From assembly GCF_003634825.1 (NCBI RefSeq), contig NZ_RBXD01000001.1:1510501-1574500 (forward strand): a DNA stretch of 64,000 nt. The letters are read 5' to 3'. Shown one piece after another: positions 45,758 to 54,850 of the stretch. The translations under genes and the position numbers were made by a program. Under the pieces are notes generated by a model. The model had not been told where the DNA came from, ran no database searches, and was given only the letters and a program-made list of their open reading frames with translations. Source of the stretch: Flavobacterium sp. 123. GTDB lineage: Bacteria; Bacteroidota; Bacteroidia; Flavobacteriales; Flavobacteriaceae. Position 1 is the stretch's first letter; each line of letters begins with the position of its first letter.

Positions 45758-45771
45758 CACCAAGATAAAAA

Positions 45772-45806
45772 AAACCTGCAAAATTTTCTTTGCAGGTTTT
45801 TTTATT
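45772..45806 (-). terminator. Terminator of the RND efflux operon
   Basis: AACCTGCAAA and TTTGCAGGTT pair around a six-base loop and are flanked by A and T runs. It lies about 20 bases after the efflux pump stop and upstream of aspS. Confidence 0.85.
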
Positions 45807-45824
45807 CTAAAATATAAAGAGTAA

Positions 45825-48800
45825 TTATTCAGAAATAGACTCTAATTTTTTAGCGTTTCTTCTGTCGCGCAACCAGTATTTGGTTCTCTTAACTAGATAG
45901 AACATTACTGGAACCATTACTAAAGTCAGAACGGTTGCGTAAGTTAAACCAAAGATAATAGTCCAAGCTAATGGTCCCCAGAACATTACATTATCTCCTC
46001 CAAGGAAGATATGTGGATTAAAGTCCGTAATCAATGAGAAGAAGTCAAAGTTCAATCCAATTGCTAATGGAATTAATCCTAAAACCGCTGTTAGAGCTGT
46101 CAGTAATACGGGACGTAAACGGGATTTACCAGATTCGATAATTACTTCTTTTATTTCTTCAAGAGATAAATCATCATGACTTTCTAGGTGTTTGTCAGCA
46201 ACTTTCTTGTCTAATAAAAGGACAAAGAAGTCCATCAATACAATTCCGTTTTTCACTACAATTCCCGCAAGAGATATAATTCCCATCATGGTCATTAAGA
46301 TTACGAAATCCATTCCAGCGATTACATATCCGTAGAAAACACCACTAAAACTCAAAATTACCGTGAATAAAATTACCATCGTTTTTGAAACCGAATTAAA
46401 CTGTAAAACTATAATAATTGTGATTCCAGCAATGGCTAAAAACAAAGCATACAACAAGAAACTTTGATTTTTACCTTGTTCTTCTTGAACACCTGAGAAA
46501 GAGTAACTAATGTCTTTTGGTAATTGATAGCTTTTTAAATCCGATTGAATTTGTTTAGTTATTTCATCCCCATTATATCCAGTTAATACATTCGAATAAA
46601 TAGTCATTATTCGTTTGTGATTCTTTCTTTTAATTTGGTTGTAAGTTGTTGTTTTTTCTGTTTTAGATATTGCCGAAACAGGAATTTGAACAATTTGACC
46701 ATTATTTTGATTTCTGAAAGTCAACGATTGATTGAAAAGAATGTTTTCATTTTTTCGTTGGTCATCCTGCATACGCATCACAATATTATAATCATCATCT
46801 CCTTCTTTATAAGTAGAGATTTCCTGACCATAAACAGAACGACGTAAAGTGAAACCTAATTGTCCTGTTGAAACGCCCATACTTCCTGCGTTAACACGGT
46901 CAACACTTACTTCTAACTCTGGACTTTGTTTGTTAACATCAATGCTTAATTTTTCAATTCCAGGAATGTTTTTTGAATCAATGAATTTAATCATATCATC
47001 AGCTTGTGTAAGCATTTTATCGTAATCAGTTCCAGTTAATTGAATACTAATTGGGTAACCTGCTGGAGGACCATTAGCATCTTTTTCAACTGTAACGGTA
47101 GCTCCCGCAATTCCAGTTACTTTTCCTCGAATTTCTTCTAAAATAGCAGCAGTATTTATACCTTGTCTGAATTTGAATTCAGAGAAATTAACAGTTACTT
47201 TTCCTTTATATGGCGTTTCAGAAGCAGAACCCGCATCTACATTTGGATTTCCTGCGCCAACACCTACTTGAGAAACAATAGATTCTGCTAAGAAATTTTC
47301 ATTTGTTTTAGGATCTACATATTTCTGCAAAATAGAGATAACTTGTTTCTCTACAAATAAGGTAGCTTTATTTGTTTTTTCAATTGAGGTACCTTGTGGA
47401 TATTCAATATAAGCAATAGCTTGATTTGGAATATTGTCAGGGAAAAACAATACTTTTCTCGGGAAAATTCCCAATAAAATAAAAGAGAAAAATAACATTC
47501 CGATAATTCCTGCTAAAGCCAACCATGCTTTTCTACCCGTAAGTATTTTTGCCAAAAAGTTCTTGTACTTCTCTTCCATTCTTGGAAAAAAGTCATGTTG
47601 AAAATCTTGAGTCCATTGGTATAATTTAATTTTATACAACCACATTAATACCAAGGAAATTATTGCTAAATGCCCAATTGCTTTTGCAAATTTTATTTCA
47701 TAAATATTTCCAATAAGAACAAAAACTACAGCTACAATTGTAAAAATAATAGAGTATAATTTAGCTGATTTTTTAGAAACATTTTTGTCGTCAATAGCCA
47801 TATAACCACCCGTCATTGCTGCATTTACAATCATAGCAACAAATAAAGAAGCAGATAAGGTAAACGTCAATGTGATTGGGAAATATTTCATGAATTTACC
47901 CATTGTTCCTGGCCATAATAAGAATGGTAAAAATGCCATCAAAGTGGTTGCCGTTGATGAGATTACAGGCCAAGCGATTTCGCCAATACCAACTTTGGAA
48001 GCGGTAACTCTGTCCATTCCTTTTTTCATGTTGGCAAATACGTTGTCGACTACCACGATACCATCATCAACTAACATTCCTAATCCCATTACTAATCCAA
48101 AAAGGACCATCGTATTTAATGTCAATCCAAAGGCAGAAAGAATACTAAATGCCATTAACATAGAAAGCGGAATTGCAGCTCCTACAAATAACGAGTTACG
48201 TAAACCCATTGTAAACATTAATACAATCATTACCAGTACAATACCAAAGATAATGTGGTTTGATAATTCACTTACTTGGTGTTCAACTCTTGAGGATTGA
48301 TCGTTAGAAAGTGTTAGTTTTAAGTTAGAAGGCAAATAAGATTTTTTAGCGTTTTCTAATTTTTCTTTTACTTGCTCAATGGCAGAAATCATATTTTGAT
48401 TAGAACGTTTTTTCACGTTTAGCATCACAACTTCATTTCCTTTTTCACGAGCGTAAGTTGTTTTTTCTTTCTCCTTAAACGAAATTTTAGCAATGTCTTT
48501 TAAGTAAACTGCTCCACCAAAAGATTTTACAATGATGTTCTCTAATTCTTTCGGGTCTTTAATTTCACCGATGATTCTAATGTTGTTTCTAGAACCTTGA
48601 GATACTAGATTCCCTCCAGAAAGGGTCATATTTTCATTTTTGACAGCCATTTGGATCTCATCAAAAGTCACTTGTGCTGCTGTCATTTTGAAGATGTCAA
48701 CTGCAATTTCAACTTCTTTATCATCTACTCCAAGAATGTCAACTTTCTTAACTTCTGCAATTTCTTCAATATCATCTTGAAGTAATTCGCCATACTTTTT

Positions 48801-49298
48801 TAGCTGTTGCGTAGTGTAATTTCCTTGTAAGTTGATATTCAAAATTGGCACTTCTTCTGAAATGTTTAATTCGAATACGTTTGGTTCTACCTTACTTCCG
48901 TTGTCCATACTTGGCCAATCTGTATCGGCTTTAGCATTGTCAACTTTATCTTTAATTCTTGTTTTAGCTTCTTCGATAGAAACATCATCTGAAAACTCAG
49001 CGATAATCATTCCATAATCTTGAAATGAACTTGAAGTCACTTTATCAACTCCACTGATGTTTTTGATTTCTTTTTCTAAAGGTTTGATGACTAATTTTTC
49101 TACGTCTTCGGCTGAATTTCCTGGGAAAACAGATGAAATGTAAACTTTGTTTTCGATGATTTCTGGAAAATCTTCACGAGGCATTGTTACATAAGCGATA
49201 ACACCTGTAATAACAATTAATAAGGTCAAGATGTAAACGGTAACTCGGTTATCAACAGCCCAGCTGGATATTCCGAATTCTTTATTTTGGTGACTCAT
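45825..49298 (-). CDS. RND-family efflux pump, AcrB-like inner-membrane subunit
   Basis: The 1157-residue protein has the RND plan: first helix near 20-37, periplasmic loop, helices at 345-500 with proton-relay Asp411-Asp412 in GMLVDDGIVVVDN, a second periplasmic loop and a C-terminal helix set. It is about 100 residues longer than AcrB. Part of the excess is an insertion at about 505-575 with two extra hydrophobic segments (about 513-531 and 540-556) between the helix 6 region and the second half. It exports drugs or other compounds with the fusion protein (30-base gap upstream) and the TolC-like channel. Substrate cannot be told. The operon is led by a TetR gene with a clear operator. Confidence 0.93.
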   Translation of the reverse strand: MSHQNKEFGISSWAVDNRVTVYILTLLIVITGVIAYVTMPREDFPEIIENKVYISSVFPGNSAEDVEKLVIKPLEKEIKNISGVDKVTSSSFQDYGMIIAEFSDDVSIEEAKTRIKDKVDNAKADTDWPSMDNGSKVEPNVFELNISEEVPILNINLQGNYTTQQLKKYGELLQDDIEEIAEVKKVDILGVDDKEVEIAVDIFKMTAAQVTFDEIQMAVKNENMTLSGGNLVSQGSRNNIRIIGEIKDPKELENIIVKSFGGAVYLKDIAKISFKEKEKTTYAREKGNEVVMLNVKKRSNQNMISAIEQVKEKLENAKKSYLPSNLKLTLSNDQSSRVEHQVSELSNHIIFGIVLVMIVLMFTMGLRNSLFVGAAIPLSMLMAFSILSAFGLTLNTMVLFGLVMGLGMLVDDGIVVVDNVFANMKKGMDRVTASKVGIGEIAWPVISSTATTLMAFLPFLLWPGTMGKFMKYFPITLTFTLSASLFVAMIVNAAMTGGYMAIDDKNVSKKSAKLYSIIFTIVAVVFVLIGNIYEIKFAKAIGHLAIISLVLMWLYKIKLYQWTQDFQHDFFPRMEEKYKNFLAKILTGRKAWLALAGIIGMLFFSFILLGIFPRKVLFFPDNIPNQAIAYIEYPQGTSIEKTNKATLFVEKQVISILQKYVDPKTNENFLAESIVSQVGVGAGNPNVDAGSASETPYKGKVTVNFSEFKFRQGINTAAILEEIRGKVTGIAGATVTVEKDANGPPAGYPISIQLTGTDYDKMLTQADDMIKFIDSKNIPGIEKLSIDVNKQSPELEVSVDRVNAGSMGVSTGQLGFTLRRSVYGQEISTYKEGDDDYNIVMRMQDDQRKNENILFNQSLTFRNQNNGQIVQIPVSAISKTEKTTTYNQIKRKNHKRIMTIYSNVLTGYNGDEITKQIQSDLKSYQLPKDISYSFSGVQEEQGKNQSFLLYALFLAIAGITIIIVLQFNSVSKTMVILFTVILSFSGVFYGYVIAGMDFVILMTMMGIISLAGIVVKNGIVLMDFFVLLLDKKVADKHLESHDDLSLEEIKEVIIESGKSRLRPVLLTALTAVLGLIPLAIGLNFDFFSLITDFNPHIFLGGDNVMFWGPLAWTIIFGLTYATVLTLVMVPVMFYLVKRTKYWLRDRRNAKKLESISE

Positions 49299-49328
49299 AT
49301 ATTTTATTTTATTGAGGTTGTGTCCTAA

Positions 49329-50471
49329 TTAGAAATTTAATTTCATTCCGTCTGAAATAGTGTTTACACCTTCCGTAACTACGATATCATTTGCAGATAA
49401 TCCGCTTAAAATTTCAGTTGCGTTATTAGAAGATTGTCCTACAGTAACAATAACTTTTTTAGCCACTCCTGTAGTAGCAGTTGCGTTTGTAACGATGTAA
49501 ACAAAGTTGTTTTTCTCGCCATCTTCTTGAACTACATTTGTAGGAACTACAACAGCGTTTTTAGAAGTATAATCTACAATTTTAAGTTTTGCTACTTGGT
49601 TAGGTCTCAACAAGTTTTCTTTGTTAGGTACTGAAACTTCAATGCTGAACGTTCTGTTGTTTGGATTGATGTTATTAGCTACTTGTCTAATTCTACCCGT
49701 GTAGGTTTTGTTTAATGAAGTTAAATACACATCAACATTTGTTCCTGTATTTAGTTTTCCAATGTAGGTTTCTGGTACTGATGTTGAAACATACATATTG
49801 TTTAGATTTACAATTCGCATTAATCCTTGACCAGGCCCAACTACTTGTCCTCTTTCGATTAACGTTTCGTCAATTACACCTGAAAAAGGAGCTATTATTT
49901 TAGTTTTTGCCAATTGAGCATTAATTTGAGAAACCGCTTTTTGTTGGCTAACCATATTGGTTTGTGCTTGAAGGTATTGAATTTCTGAACCAATTTTTTG
50001 ATCCCACAAACGTTTTTGTCTTTCAAATGTAGTTTTTGCTAATGCTAATTGTGATTGAACTTGTGCTAATTGTTGGCTCAAACCACCATCATCAATTGTT
50101 CCTAATACTTGACCTTTGCTAACTCTTTGTCCAGCAGTTACATTCAATGAAGTTAGTATTCCTGAGAATTGAGGATAAATAATAAGATTCTCTTTTGTTT
50201 GTACATTTCCTTGAACTTCAAGATAGTGACTAAAAACAGTGTCTTTTACAGTAACTACAGAAACCAAAGCTTCTTCTACTTTAGCTGTTTCTAAAGTTGC
50301 TAAAGCCGCATCAATCTGTGTTATTTGAGCTTGTAATTCCGCTCTTTTTGCTTTGATTGAAGTTAGATTTTTTGAAGCTAATAAAGTGTCAATATTAGTA
50401 TTAGTTTCTTTATCTGAACATGAGATTAAGAAAACAGATAGTGCGGTGAATAATAGTAATTTTTTGGTCAT
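49329..50471 (-). CDS. RND efflux periplasmic adaptor lipoprotein
   Basis: From ATG at 50469-50471 the protein has 380 residues. A lipoprotein signal ends at Cys18 (SVFLISC). The frame is open to 50537, but that start would precede the signal. A coiled coil at about 25-55 (KAKRAELQAQITQIDAALATLE) leads into the lipoyl halves, with QFSGILTSLNVTAGQRVSKGQVLGTIDDG and IIAPFSGVIDETLIERGQVVGPGQ. A second hairpin coil and the beta-barrel and membrane-proximal domains follow. It joins the RND pump to the outer-membrane channel. It lies between the two partner genes. Confidence 0.94.
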   Translation of the reverse strand: MTKKLLLFTALSVFLISCSDKETNTNIDTLLASKNLTSIKAKRAELQAQITQIDAALATLETAKVEEALVSVVTVKDTVFSHYLEVQGNVQTKENLIIYPQFSGILTSLNVTAGQRVSKGQVLGTIDDGGLSQQLAQVQSQLALAKTTFERQKRLWDQKIGSEIQYLQAQTNMVSQQKAVSQINAQLAKTKIIAPFSGVIDETLIERGQVVGPGQGLMRIVNLNNMYVSTSVPETYIGKLNTGTNVDVYLTSLNKTYTGRIRQVANNINPNNRTFSIEVSVPNKENLLRPNQVAKLKIVDYTSKNAVVVPTNVVQEDGEKNNFVYIVTNATATTGVAKKVIVTVGQSSNNATEILSGLSANDIVVTEGVNTISDGMKLNF

Positions 50472-50536
50472 ATTTATAGTATTGATTTTTTGGAATTTTT
50501 GCGTTGATTTCATAAGTATATCTTTTATGTGGCTCA

Positions 50537-51904
50537 TTATATTTTGTTTATTACTTTTTCTAAACTGGCTTTTTTATTGATAATTTCAACCATCGTTTGT
50601 AAGTATTTTTGTTGTGCGGCATACAATTGACGTTGCGCATCATTGAAATCAAAACTAGAAGATAATCCTTCTGTAAATTTTATTTGCTGTTTTTTCTCAA
50701 TGCGTTCAGCTAGGCTCAAATTAGTTTTTGCTGTTTCGTATTCTTCAATGCTGAATTCATATTCGCTTTTTGCATTGGCATACTGCAATTTCAATCTTTG
50801 TTCCGTTTCTGTTAATTGTGTTTTTGCTTTGTCTAAAGCTATTTTAGCTTGTTGTGCTCTAGCTGTTCTTGCTAAACTGCTGAATATTGGAACATTTAAG
50901 CTTATTCCAAGATTTGAATAGTTAAGCCATTTTTGGTTTTGAGTAAAAAATTGGAATTGATTCCCGAAGGCATTGTATCCAAAGTTTACATTAGCTGATA
51001 GTGTAGGTAGCGCTTTGCTTTTTTCTAATTTCAGTTCTAATTCTTTTTGTTGTTGAAAGTTTTGAGCCATTTGGTAATTTATGTTGTTTCCAACATTAAA
51101 GCCAGTTTGTGAAAAAGCCATGTCTAAATTACTAATAGTCAAATTGTCTAGCTTATCTGTTAGTTTTAAATCAGCGTCAATGTCAATTCCTAAAGCTATT
51201 TTTAGCATTTTATAGGAAACATCTAACAGTCTTTTGTTGTAATTTATATTGCTATTAATTGAAGTAAGAGTGATTTGAAGTTGTTCAACATTTTCTTCTT
51301 CTATTAATCCATTTTTAAATGTTTCTTTAGTGTCAAATAATGTTTTTTCTAAAGTAGCTTTGTTTTTCTCCAGAATAATAATTCCTTCTTCTGCTAACAA
51401 AACATTCCCATATGCATTGATAACCATTTCTTTAGTGTCAATGTCTGTTTTTATTTTTGCGTTTTCGTAATATTTCAAATACGTTTTTGAAGCTTGTAAA
51501 GCAACAATATAAGAACCATCAAATAACAATTGACTCAAGGTTGCTCTAGCAGTCATATTATGTCTAGTTCCAAAAGCTACTTCCATAAATTCTCCTTTAT
51601 TTCCGCCAAAAAATTCAGCAGGAATTAAGGATTTTTGCAATTCAATATTGTTTTGATAATCTAGACTACTGTTTATCTGTGGCAACCCCATTGCAGTAGT
51701 TTCCCATTTTTTCTTTTTAGCAGACTCTATGTCGCGACCCGCATTGATAGCGCTGTAATTGTTGATTAAAGCATGTGTTATAGCTTGCTCTAAACTAAAA
51801 GAATAGCTTTTTGTTGCTGGATTCTCGGTATTAGTATTGTTCGATTCTTGAGACTTTGCTGTAATTGCAAAAGTTAATAAGGTGATTAAAATTATTTTTT
51901 TCAT
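50537..51904 (-). CDS. TolC-family outer-membrane efflux protein
   Basis: From ATG at 51902-51904 the protein has 455 residues with a signal peptide (MKKIILITLLTFAITAKSQ). The frame is open to 51946, but that overlaps tetR and lengthens the N-terminus before the signal. It has two repeats of long amphipathic helices (for example LEQAITHALINNYSAINAGRDIESAKKKKW and ARAQQAKIALDKAKTQLTETEQRLKLQY) with the beta-barrel strands between them, as in TolC. It forms the exit duct for the RND pump. It starts 10 bases after tetR. Confidence 0.92.
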   Translation of the reverse strand: MKKIILITLLTFAITAKSQESNNTNTENPATKSYSFSLEQAITHALINNYSAINAGRDIESAKKKKWETTAMGLPQINSSLDYQNNIELQKSLIPAEFFGGNKGEFMEVAFGTRHNMTARATLSQLLFDGSYIVALQASKTYLKYYENAKIKTDIDTKEMVINAYGNVLLAEEGIIILEKNKATLEKTLFDTKETFKNGLIEEENVEQLQITLTSINSNINYNKRLLDVSYKMLKIALGIDIDADLKLTDKLDNLTISNLDMAFSQTGFNVGNNINYQMAQNFQQQKELELKLEKSKALPTLSANVNFGYNAFGNQFQFFTQNQKWLNYSNLGISLNVPIFSSLARTARAQQAKIALDKAKTQLTETEQRLKLQYANAKSEYEFSIEEYETAKTNLSLAERIEKKQQIKFTEGLSSSFDFNDAQRQLYAAQQKYLQTMVEIINKKASLEKVINKI

Positions 51905-51914
51905 TGATTGATGT

Positions 51915-52511
51915 TTAGGTATTAAAATGTTGTAATTGTTTTTCAAGTTCTATGACGCCTTTAGGAGTGGCCATTGCTCTGGTATGATATTCTAATGCTT
52001 CTAATTCGAGTTTTTTTGCTTCTTTTTCGGAGCTTGTATTTCCGTTTATGCTAAAAATAAGAGTGTAGTAGAACGAAACATAGGTTTCTATATTTAGTTC
52101 CTTACGGTATAATTCCTGCTGGATGCCTTTCTCAATGTTTTGTTTAAAGACCATATTGCATTCATTTACTTCTCTTGACATTACCGTATTGTAAATTTCT
52201 GGGTAATGTTTTTTTAACTGATAAACTGGAGAGGTGTCTCCTGCTTTGAACATCTCTTTGAACATTTTTCTGATTTCAAAGTTTTCCTCAATGGCATTAT
52301 GGTTTCGGGCTACAATAGTATCAATACTTTGATGCACAGCTTTATGTACTTCGGCAGTACTTTCTTCTATCAGTACTTCTTTATTGCAAAAATATTTGTA
52401 AATCGTTTTTTTTGAAATACACATTTCGCAAGCGATGTCATCCATGGTGACACTCTTAAAGCCTAACTTTAAAAAAAGATCGGTCGCTTTTGCTATAATT
52501 TTACTTCTCAT
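51915..52511 (-). CDS. TetR-family repressor of the efflux operon
   Basis: The 198-residue protein has an N-terminal helix-turn-helix (AKATDLFLKLGFKSVTMDDIACEMCISKKTIYKYFCNKEVLI, about 7-48) and a helical ligand-binding C-terminal part. It is the first gene of the efflux operon and has a 28-bp inverted repeat over its own promoter. The simplest reading is that it represses itself and the pump until a toxic ligand binds. The TolC-like gene follows after 10 bases. Ligand unknown. Confidence 0.93.
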   Translation of the reverse strand: MRSKIIAKATDLFLKLGFKSVTMDDIACEMCISKKTIYKYFCNKEVLIEESTAEVHKAVHQSIDTIVARNHNAIEENFEIRKMFKEMFKAGDTSPVYQLKKHYPEIYNTVMSREVNECNMVFKQNIEKGIQQELYRKELNIETYVSFYYTLIFSINGNTSSEKEAKKLELEALEYHTRAMATPKGVIELEKQLQHFNT

Positions 52512-52560
52512 TTTGTTTATTCTTATTCTGTTTAAGACAGATTTCTGCTTAAATCGTTTG

Positions 52561-52600
52561 CAAATATAGAAAGGAAACTTTTAATACCAAAAAAGTTTCC
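52561..52600 (-). promoter_or_regulatory. Efflux operon promoter overlapped by a TetR-type operator
   Basis: On the minus strand TTG (52588-52590) and TATATTTG (52561-52568) are separated by 19 bases, an ideal flavobacterial promoter. A perfect inverted repeat GGAAACTTTT-N8-AAAAGTTTCC (52573-52600) covers the -33 element and spacer, so the bound repressor would block polymerase. Transcription would start about 45 bases before tetR. Confidence 0.8.
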
Positions 52601-52685
52601 AATGTTTTTTTGATAATTTAATAGTAAGCTAATAAAAACTTGAAATCAGTAAGGATTTGGAAACCTATAATTCATATTTGAATTG

Positions 52686-52693
52686 TATATTTG
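52686..52693 (+). promoter_or_regulatory. Possible -7 element of the polyprenyl synthase gene
   Basis: TATATTTG lies 62 bases before the chosen start. No TTG is found at the normal distance. Confidence 0.35.
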
Positions 52694-52754
52694 GGCTTTT
52701 TTGCACCAAAGTCCAAAAGAGACGAACGTGTCAAGTAAACTTGAATATAATTTT

Positions 52755-53729
52755 ATGCATTCAATACAACAATACCAGGAATTTATTGCTACTTATTTAC
52801 AAGCGCAACACAGAGACAAAGAGCCTAAGAATTTATACGACCCAATTCATTATATATTAGGACTAGGAGGGAAACGAATGCGTCCTGTTTTAACTTTAAT
52901 GAGTGCGGAGATTTTTGATACGGATTATCAAAAGGCATTGCCTGCTGCATTAGCGGTTGAAGTTTTTCATAATTTTTCGTTAGTTCACGATGATATTATG
53001 GACGATGCTCCTTTGCGAAGAGGAAATCCAACGGTTCATGAAAAGTGGAATATCAATACTGGAATTTTGTCTGGTGATGCTATGTTAATTTTGGCTTACC
53101 AATATTTTGAACAATACCAACCTAAAATATTCAGAAAGCTAGCCAAGTTGTTTAGTAAAACTGCTTTAGAGGTTTGTGAAGGACAACAATGGGATGTGGA
53201 TTTTGAAACCCGAAATGATGTTACGATTCCCGAATACCTTAAAATGATTGAATATAAAACAGCTGTTTTAGTTGCTGCTGCCATGAAAATGGGCGCTATT
53301 ATTGCTGAAACTTCAAAGATAAATGCAAGTTTAATTTATGAGTTTGGATTAAATTTAGGATTGGCATTTCAGTTGCAAGATGATTATTTAGATGCTTTTG
53401 GAAATCCAGAAACTTTTGGAAAACAAGTAGGAGGAGATATTATTGAAAACAAAAAAACCTATCTTTATCTTAAAGCGGTCGAATTTGCAGTTGGCGCTGA
53501 GAAAGATAAGTTGGTACATTTATTTTCAAATCAGCCAGAAGATAGTACAGAGAAAATTAATCTAGTGAAAGAACTATTTAATGCAACTGGAGCTTCAAAG
53601 GCAACGCAACAAGCTATTCAAGAATATACTTTTAAGGCATTTGAAACATTAGAAGAAATGAATATTGATGCCGATAAAAAAGCGATGTTACGTGCTTTTG
53701 GTGAAAACCTAATGGGTAGAAAAGTATAA
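52755..53729 (+). CDS. Polyprenyl diphosphate synthase
   Basis: From ATG at 52755 the protein has 324 residues. An upstream ATG at 52683 would add 24 non-conserved residues and lie before the probable promoter, so it is rejected. The family marks are GGKRMRPVL, the first Asp-rich motif DDIMDDAPLRRG with LVHD before it, KTAVLVAAAMKMGA, and the second Asp-rich motif QLQDDYLDAFG followed by GKQVGGDIIENKKTYL. It joins isopentenyl diphosphate units into a long prenyl chain, probably for menaquinone. Chain length cannot be read safely. A small conserved-looking gene follows after 44 bases. Confidence 0.92.
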   Translation: MHSIQQYQEFIATYLQAQHRDKEPKNLYDPIHYILGLGGKRMRPVLTLMSAEIFDTDYQKALPAALAVEVFHNFSLVHDDIMDDAPLRRGNPTVHEKWNINTGILSGDAMLILAYQYFEQYQPKIFRKLAKLFSKTALEVCEGQQWDVDFETRNDVTIPEYLKMIEYKTAVLVAAAMKMGAIIAETSKINASLIYEFGLNLGLAFQLQDDYLDAFGNPETFGKQVGGDIIENKKTYLYLKAVEFAVGAEKDKLVHLFSNQPEDSTEKINLVKELFNATGASKATQQAIQEYTFKAFETLEEMNIDADKKAMLRAFGENLMGRKV

Positions 53730-53773
53730 AATAATCACCATAAAATTTTAACAATCAATAGCAATATTGAAAA

Positions 53774-54160
53774 ATGGACTTGGTATTGACATTGAAATTT
53801 AACAATATGTTTATAGCCCCACAAAATACGGACTTACTTCTTACTGAGGCTACAGGTGAAAACTTGTATTTAAAATTGATTGAACAAATCAATAAAGATT
53901 TTAATTTAGCCAATGAAGGAATAGATTTTCCTATCAGTATTTCTCCTGAAGAATTGAAAATTCAGCTTCATGAAAAAATATACCGACTCATTCAATATAA
54001 GTTTGCTGAATACCTCAATTTGCTCTATATTATTGATGTTTCTGAGGATGAGATAAAAAAATTAGATGGTTCGGATTTAGTTGTATTAGCAGAACAAGTA
54101 GTGTATTTGCTTCTTAAAAGAGAATGGCAAAAAGTCTGGTTCCGAAATAAATTCCGTTAA
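53774..54160 (+). CDS. Small cytoplasmic protein of unknown function
   Basis: The 128-residue protein has no signal peptide or membrane helix. ATG at 53807 (MFIAPQNTDLLL) is also possible and may be the better start. The sequence has a middle helix-rich part (PEELKIQLHEKIYRLIQYKFAEYLNLLYIID) and a basic C-terminus (LLLKREWQKVWFRNKFR). I do not recognise a family. Codon use matches the neighbours. It follows the polyprenyl synthase on the same strand after 44 bases, so the two may be co-transcribed. Confidence 0.65.
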   Translation: MDLVLTLKFNNMFIAPQNTDLLLTEATGENLYLKLIEQINKDFNLANEGIDFPISISPEELKIQLHEKIYRLIQYKFAEYLNLLYIIDVSEDEIKKLDGSDLVVLAEQVVYLLLKREWQKVWFRNKFR

Positions 54161-54190
54161 TAATTTTGACTTTGTAAAGGGTTGTGTGAA

Positions 54191-54736
54191 TTAAAAATAA
54201 ACTCTTACAAAAGGCATAAAAGCACTTCCGTAAACGTTGTTTTGGTTGTTCAAAACATTGTAGCGCGCTCCAATAGTTGCGTTACCAGATCGATAACCTG
54301 CGCCTAAAAATAATGCGGTGTTCCAATAATCCAGCGAATTACTATTTGAACCCATTAGGTTTACATTAACTCTTAATTCTTCAAGTTCAACTGAAAGTTG
54401 TATTTCTGGTAGTGGATTAATTAATCCGATAAGACTACCTCCATATAAATTTGAAGCATAAGAATCTTTTTGCTTCAAATATTTGTATTGAGCTCCAATT
54501 CCGAGTGCAACATACTCGTTGAAATTATAAATTGCACTTGGTGCCACAGTTATATCCGTGTATCCGGAGCCAAAACCTAATCCTAATCCGCCTCCAAATT
54601 GTATTTTATCTCTAAAATTATTGGAAGACTTTGATTGAAATGTATTTTGTTGAGCTAATGCTACAGTTGAGAAAAATAGCGCTGCAAAAATCAAAAAAGA
54701 ACTTGAAATGGATAAAAAACGATTTTTTCTCATCAT
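54191..54736 (-). CDS. Small outer-membrane beta-barrel-like protein
   Basis: The 181-residue protein has a signal peptide (about 1-29, ALFFSTVALAQQ). The rest alternates short strands with glycine-rich turns: FGGGLGLGFGSGYTDITVAPSAIYNFNEYVALGIGAQYKYL, later GSLIGLINPLPEIQLSVELEEL, and a last strand FMPFVRVYF ending in Phe. This suits an eight-stranded outer-membrane barrel. It faces sucA across a 114-base gap. Relatives have been labelled alpha-ketoglutarate decarboxylase in some genomes, as I recall; nothing in the sequence supports an enzyme. Start could be Met1 or Met2. Confidence 0.75.
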   Translation of the reverse strand: MMRKNRFLSISSSFLIFAALFFSTVALAQQNTFQSKSSNNFRDKIQFGGGLGLGFGSGYTDITVAPSAIYNFNEYVALGIGAQYKYLKQKDSYASNLYGGSLIGLINPLPEIQLSVELEELRVNVNLMGSNSNSLDYWNTALFLGAGYRSGNATIGARYNVLNNQNNVYGSAFMPFVRVYF

Positions 54737-54760
54737 AATGTGGTTTATTTAACAAATATT

Positions 54761-54780
54761 TACGTAAAAGTACGTAAAAA
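54761..54780. promoter_or_regulatory. Tandem TACGTAAAA repeat between OMP gene and sucA
   Basis: TACGTAAAAG is followed directly by TACGTAAAAA, a 10-bp direct repeat in the divergent gap, 27 bases upstream of the sucA -7 element. It has the look of a regulator site for sucA, the OMP gene or both. No regulator is assigned. Confidence 0.4.
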
Positions 54781-54781
54781 A

Positions 54782-54814
54782 TTGATTTATATATATTCGT
54801 TTATTGTACTTTTG
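54782..54814 (+). promoter_or_regulatory. Probable promoter of sucA-sucB
   Basis: TTG (54782-54784), 22 bases, then TACTTTTG (54807-54814), which fits TAnnTTTG with a slightly long spacer. The start codon is 37 bases further on. Confidence 0.5.
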
Positions 54815-54850
54815 TCAATCTATTAAATAAAAAGCACATTAATTAATATT

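Noticed and set aside
52683..52754. Longer N-terminus for the polyprenyl synthase
   Set aside because: The added residues are not family-like, and the start would lie upstream of the candidate -7 element.
54191..54736. Alpha-ketoglutarate decarboxylase label for the gene beside sucA
   Set aside because: The product has a signal peptide and beta-barrel-like strands with no thiamine diphosphate or decarboxylase motif; the label likely came from its neighbour.
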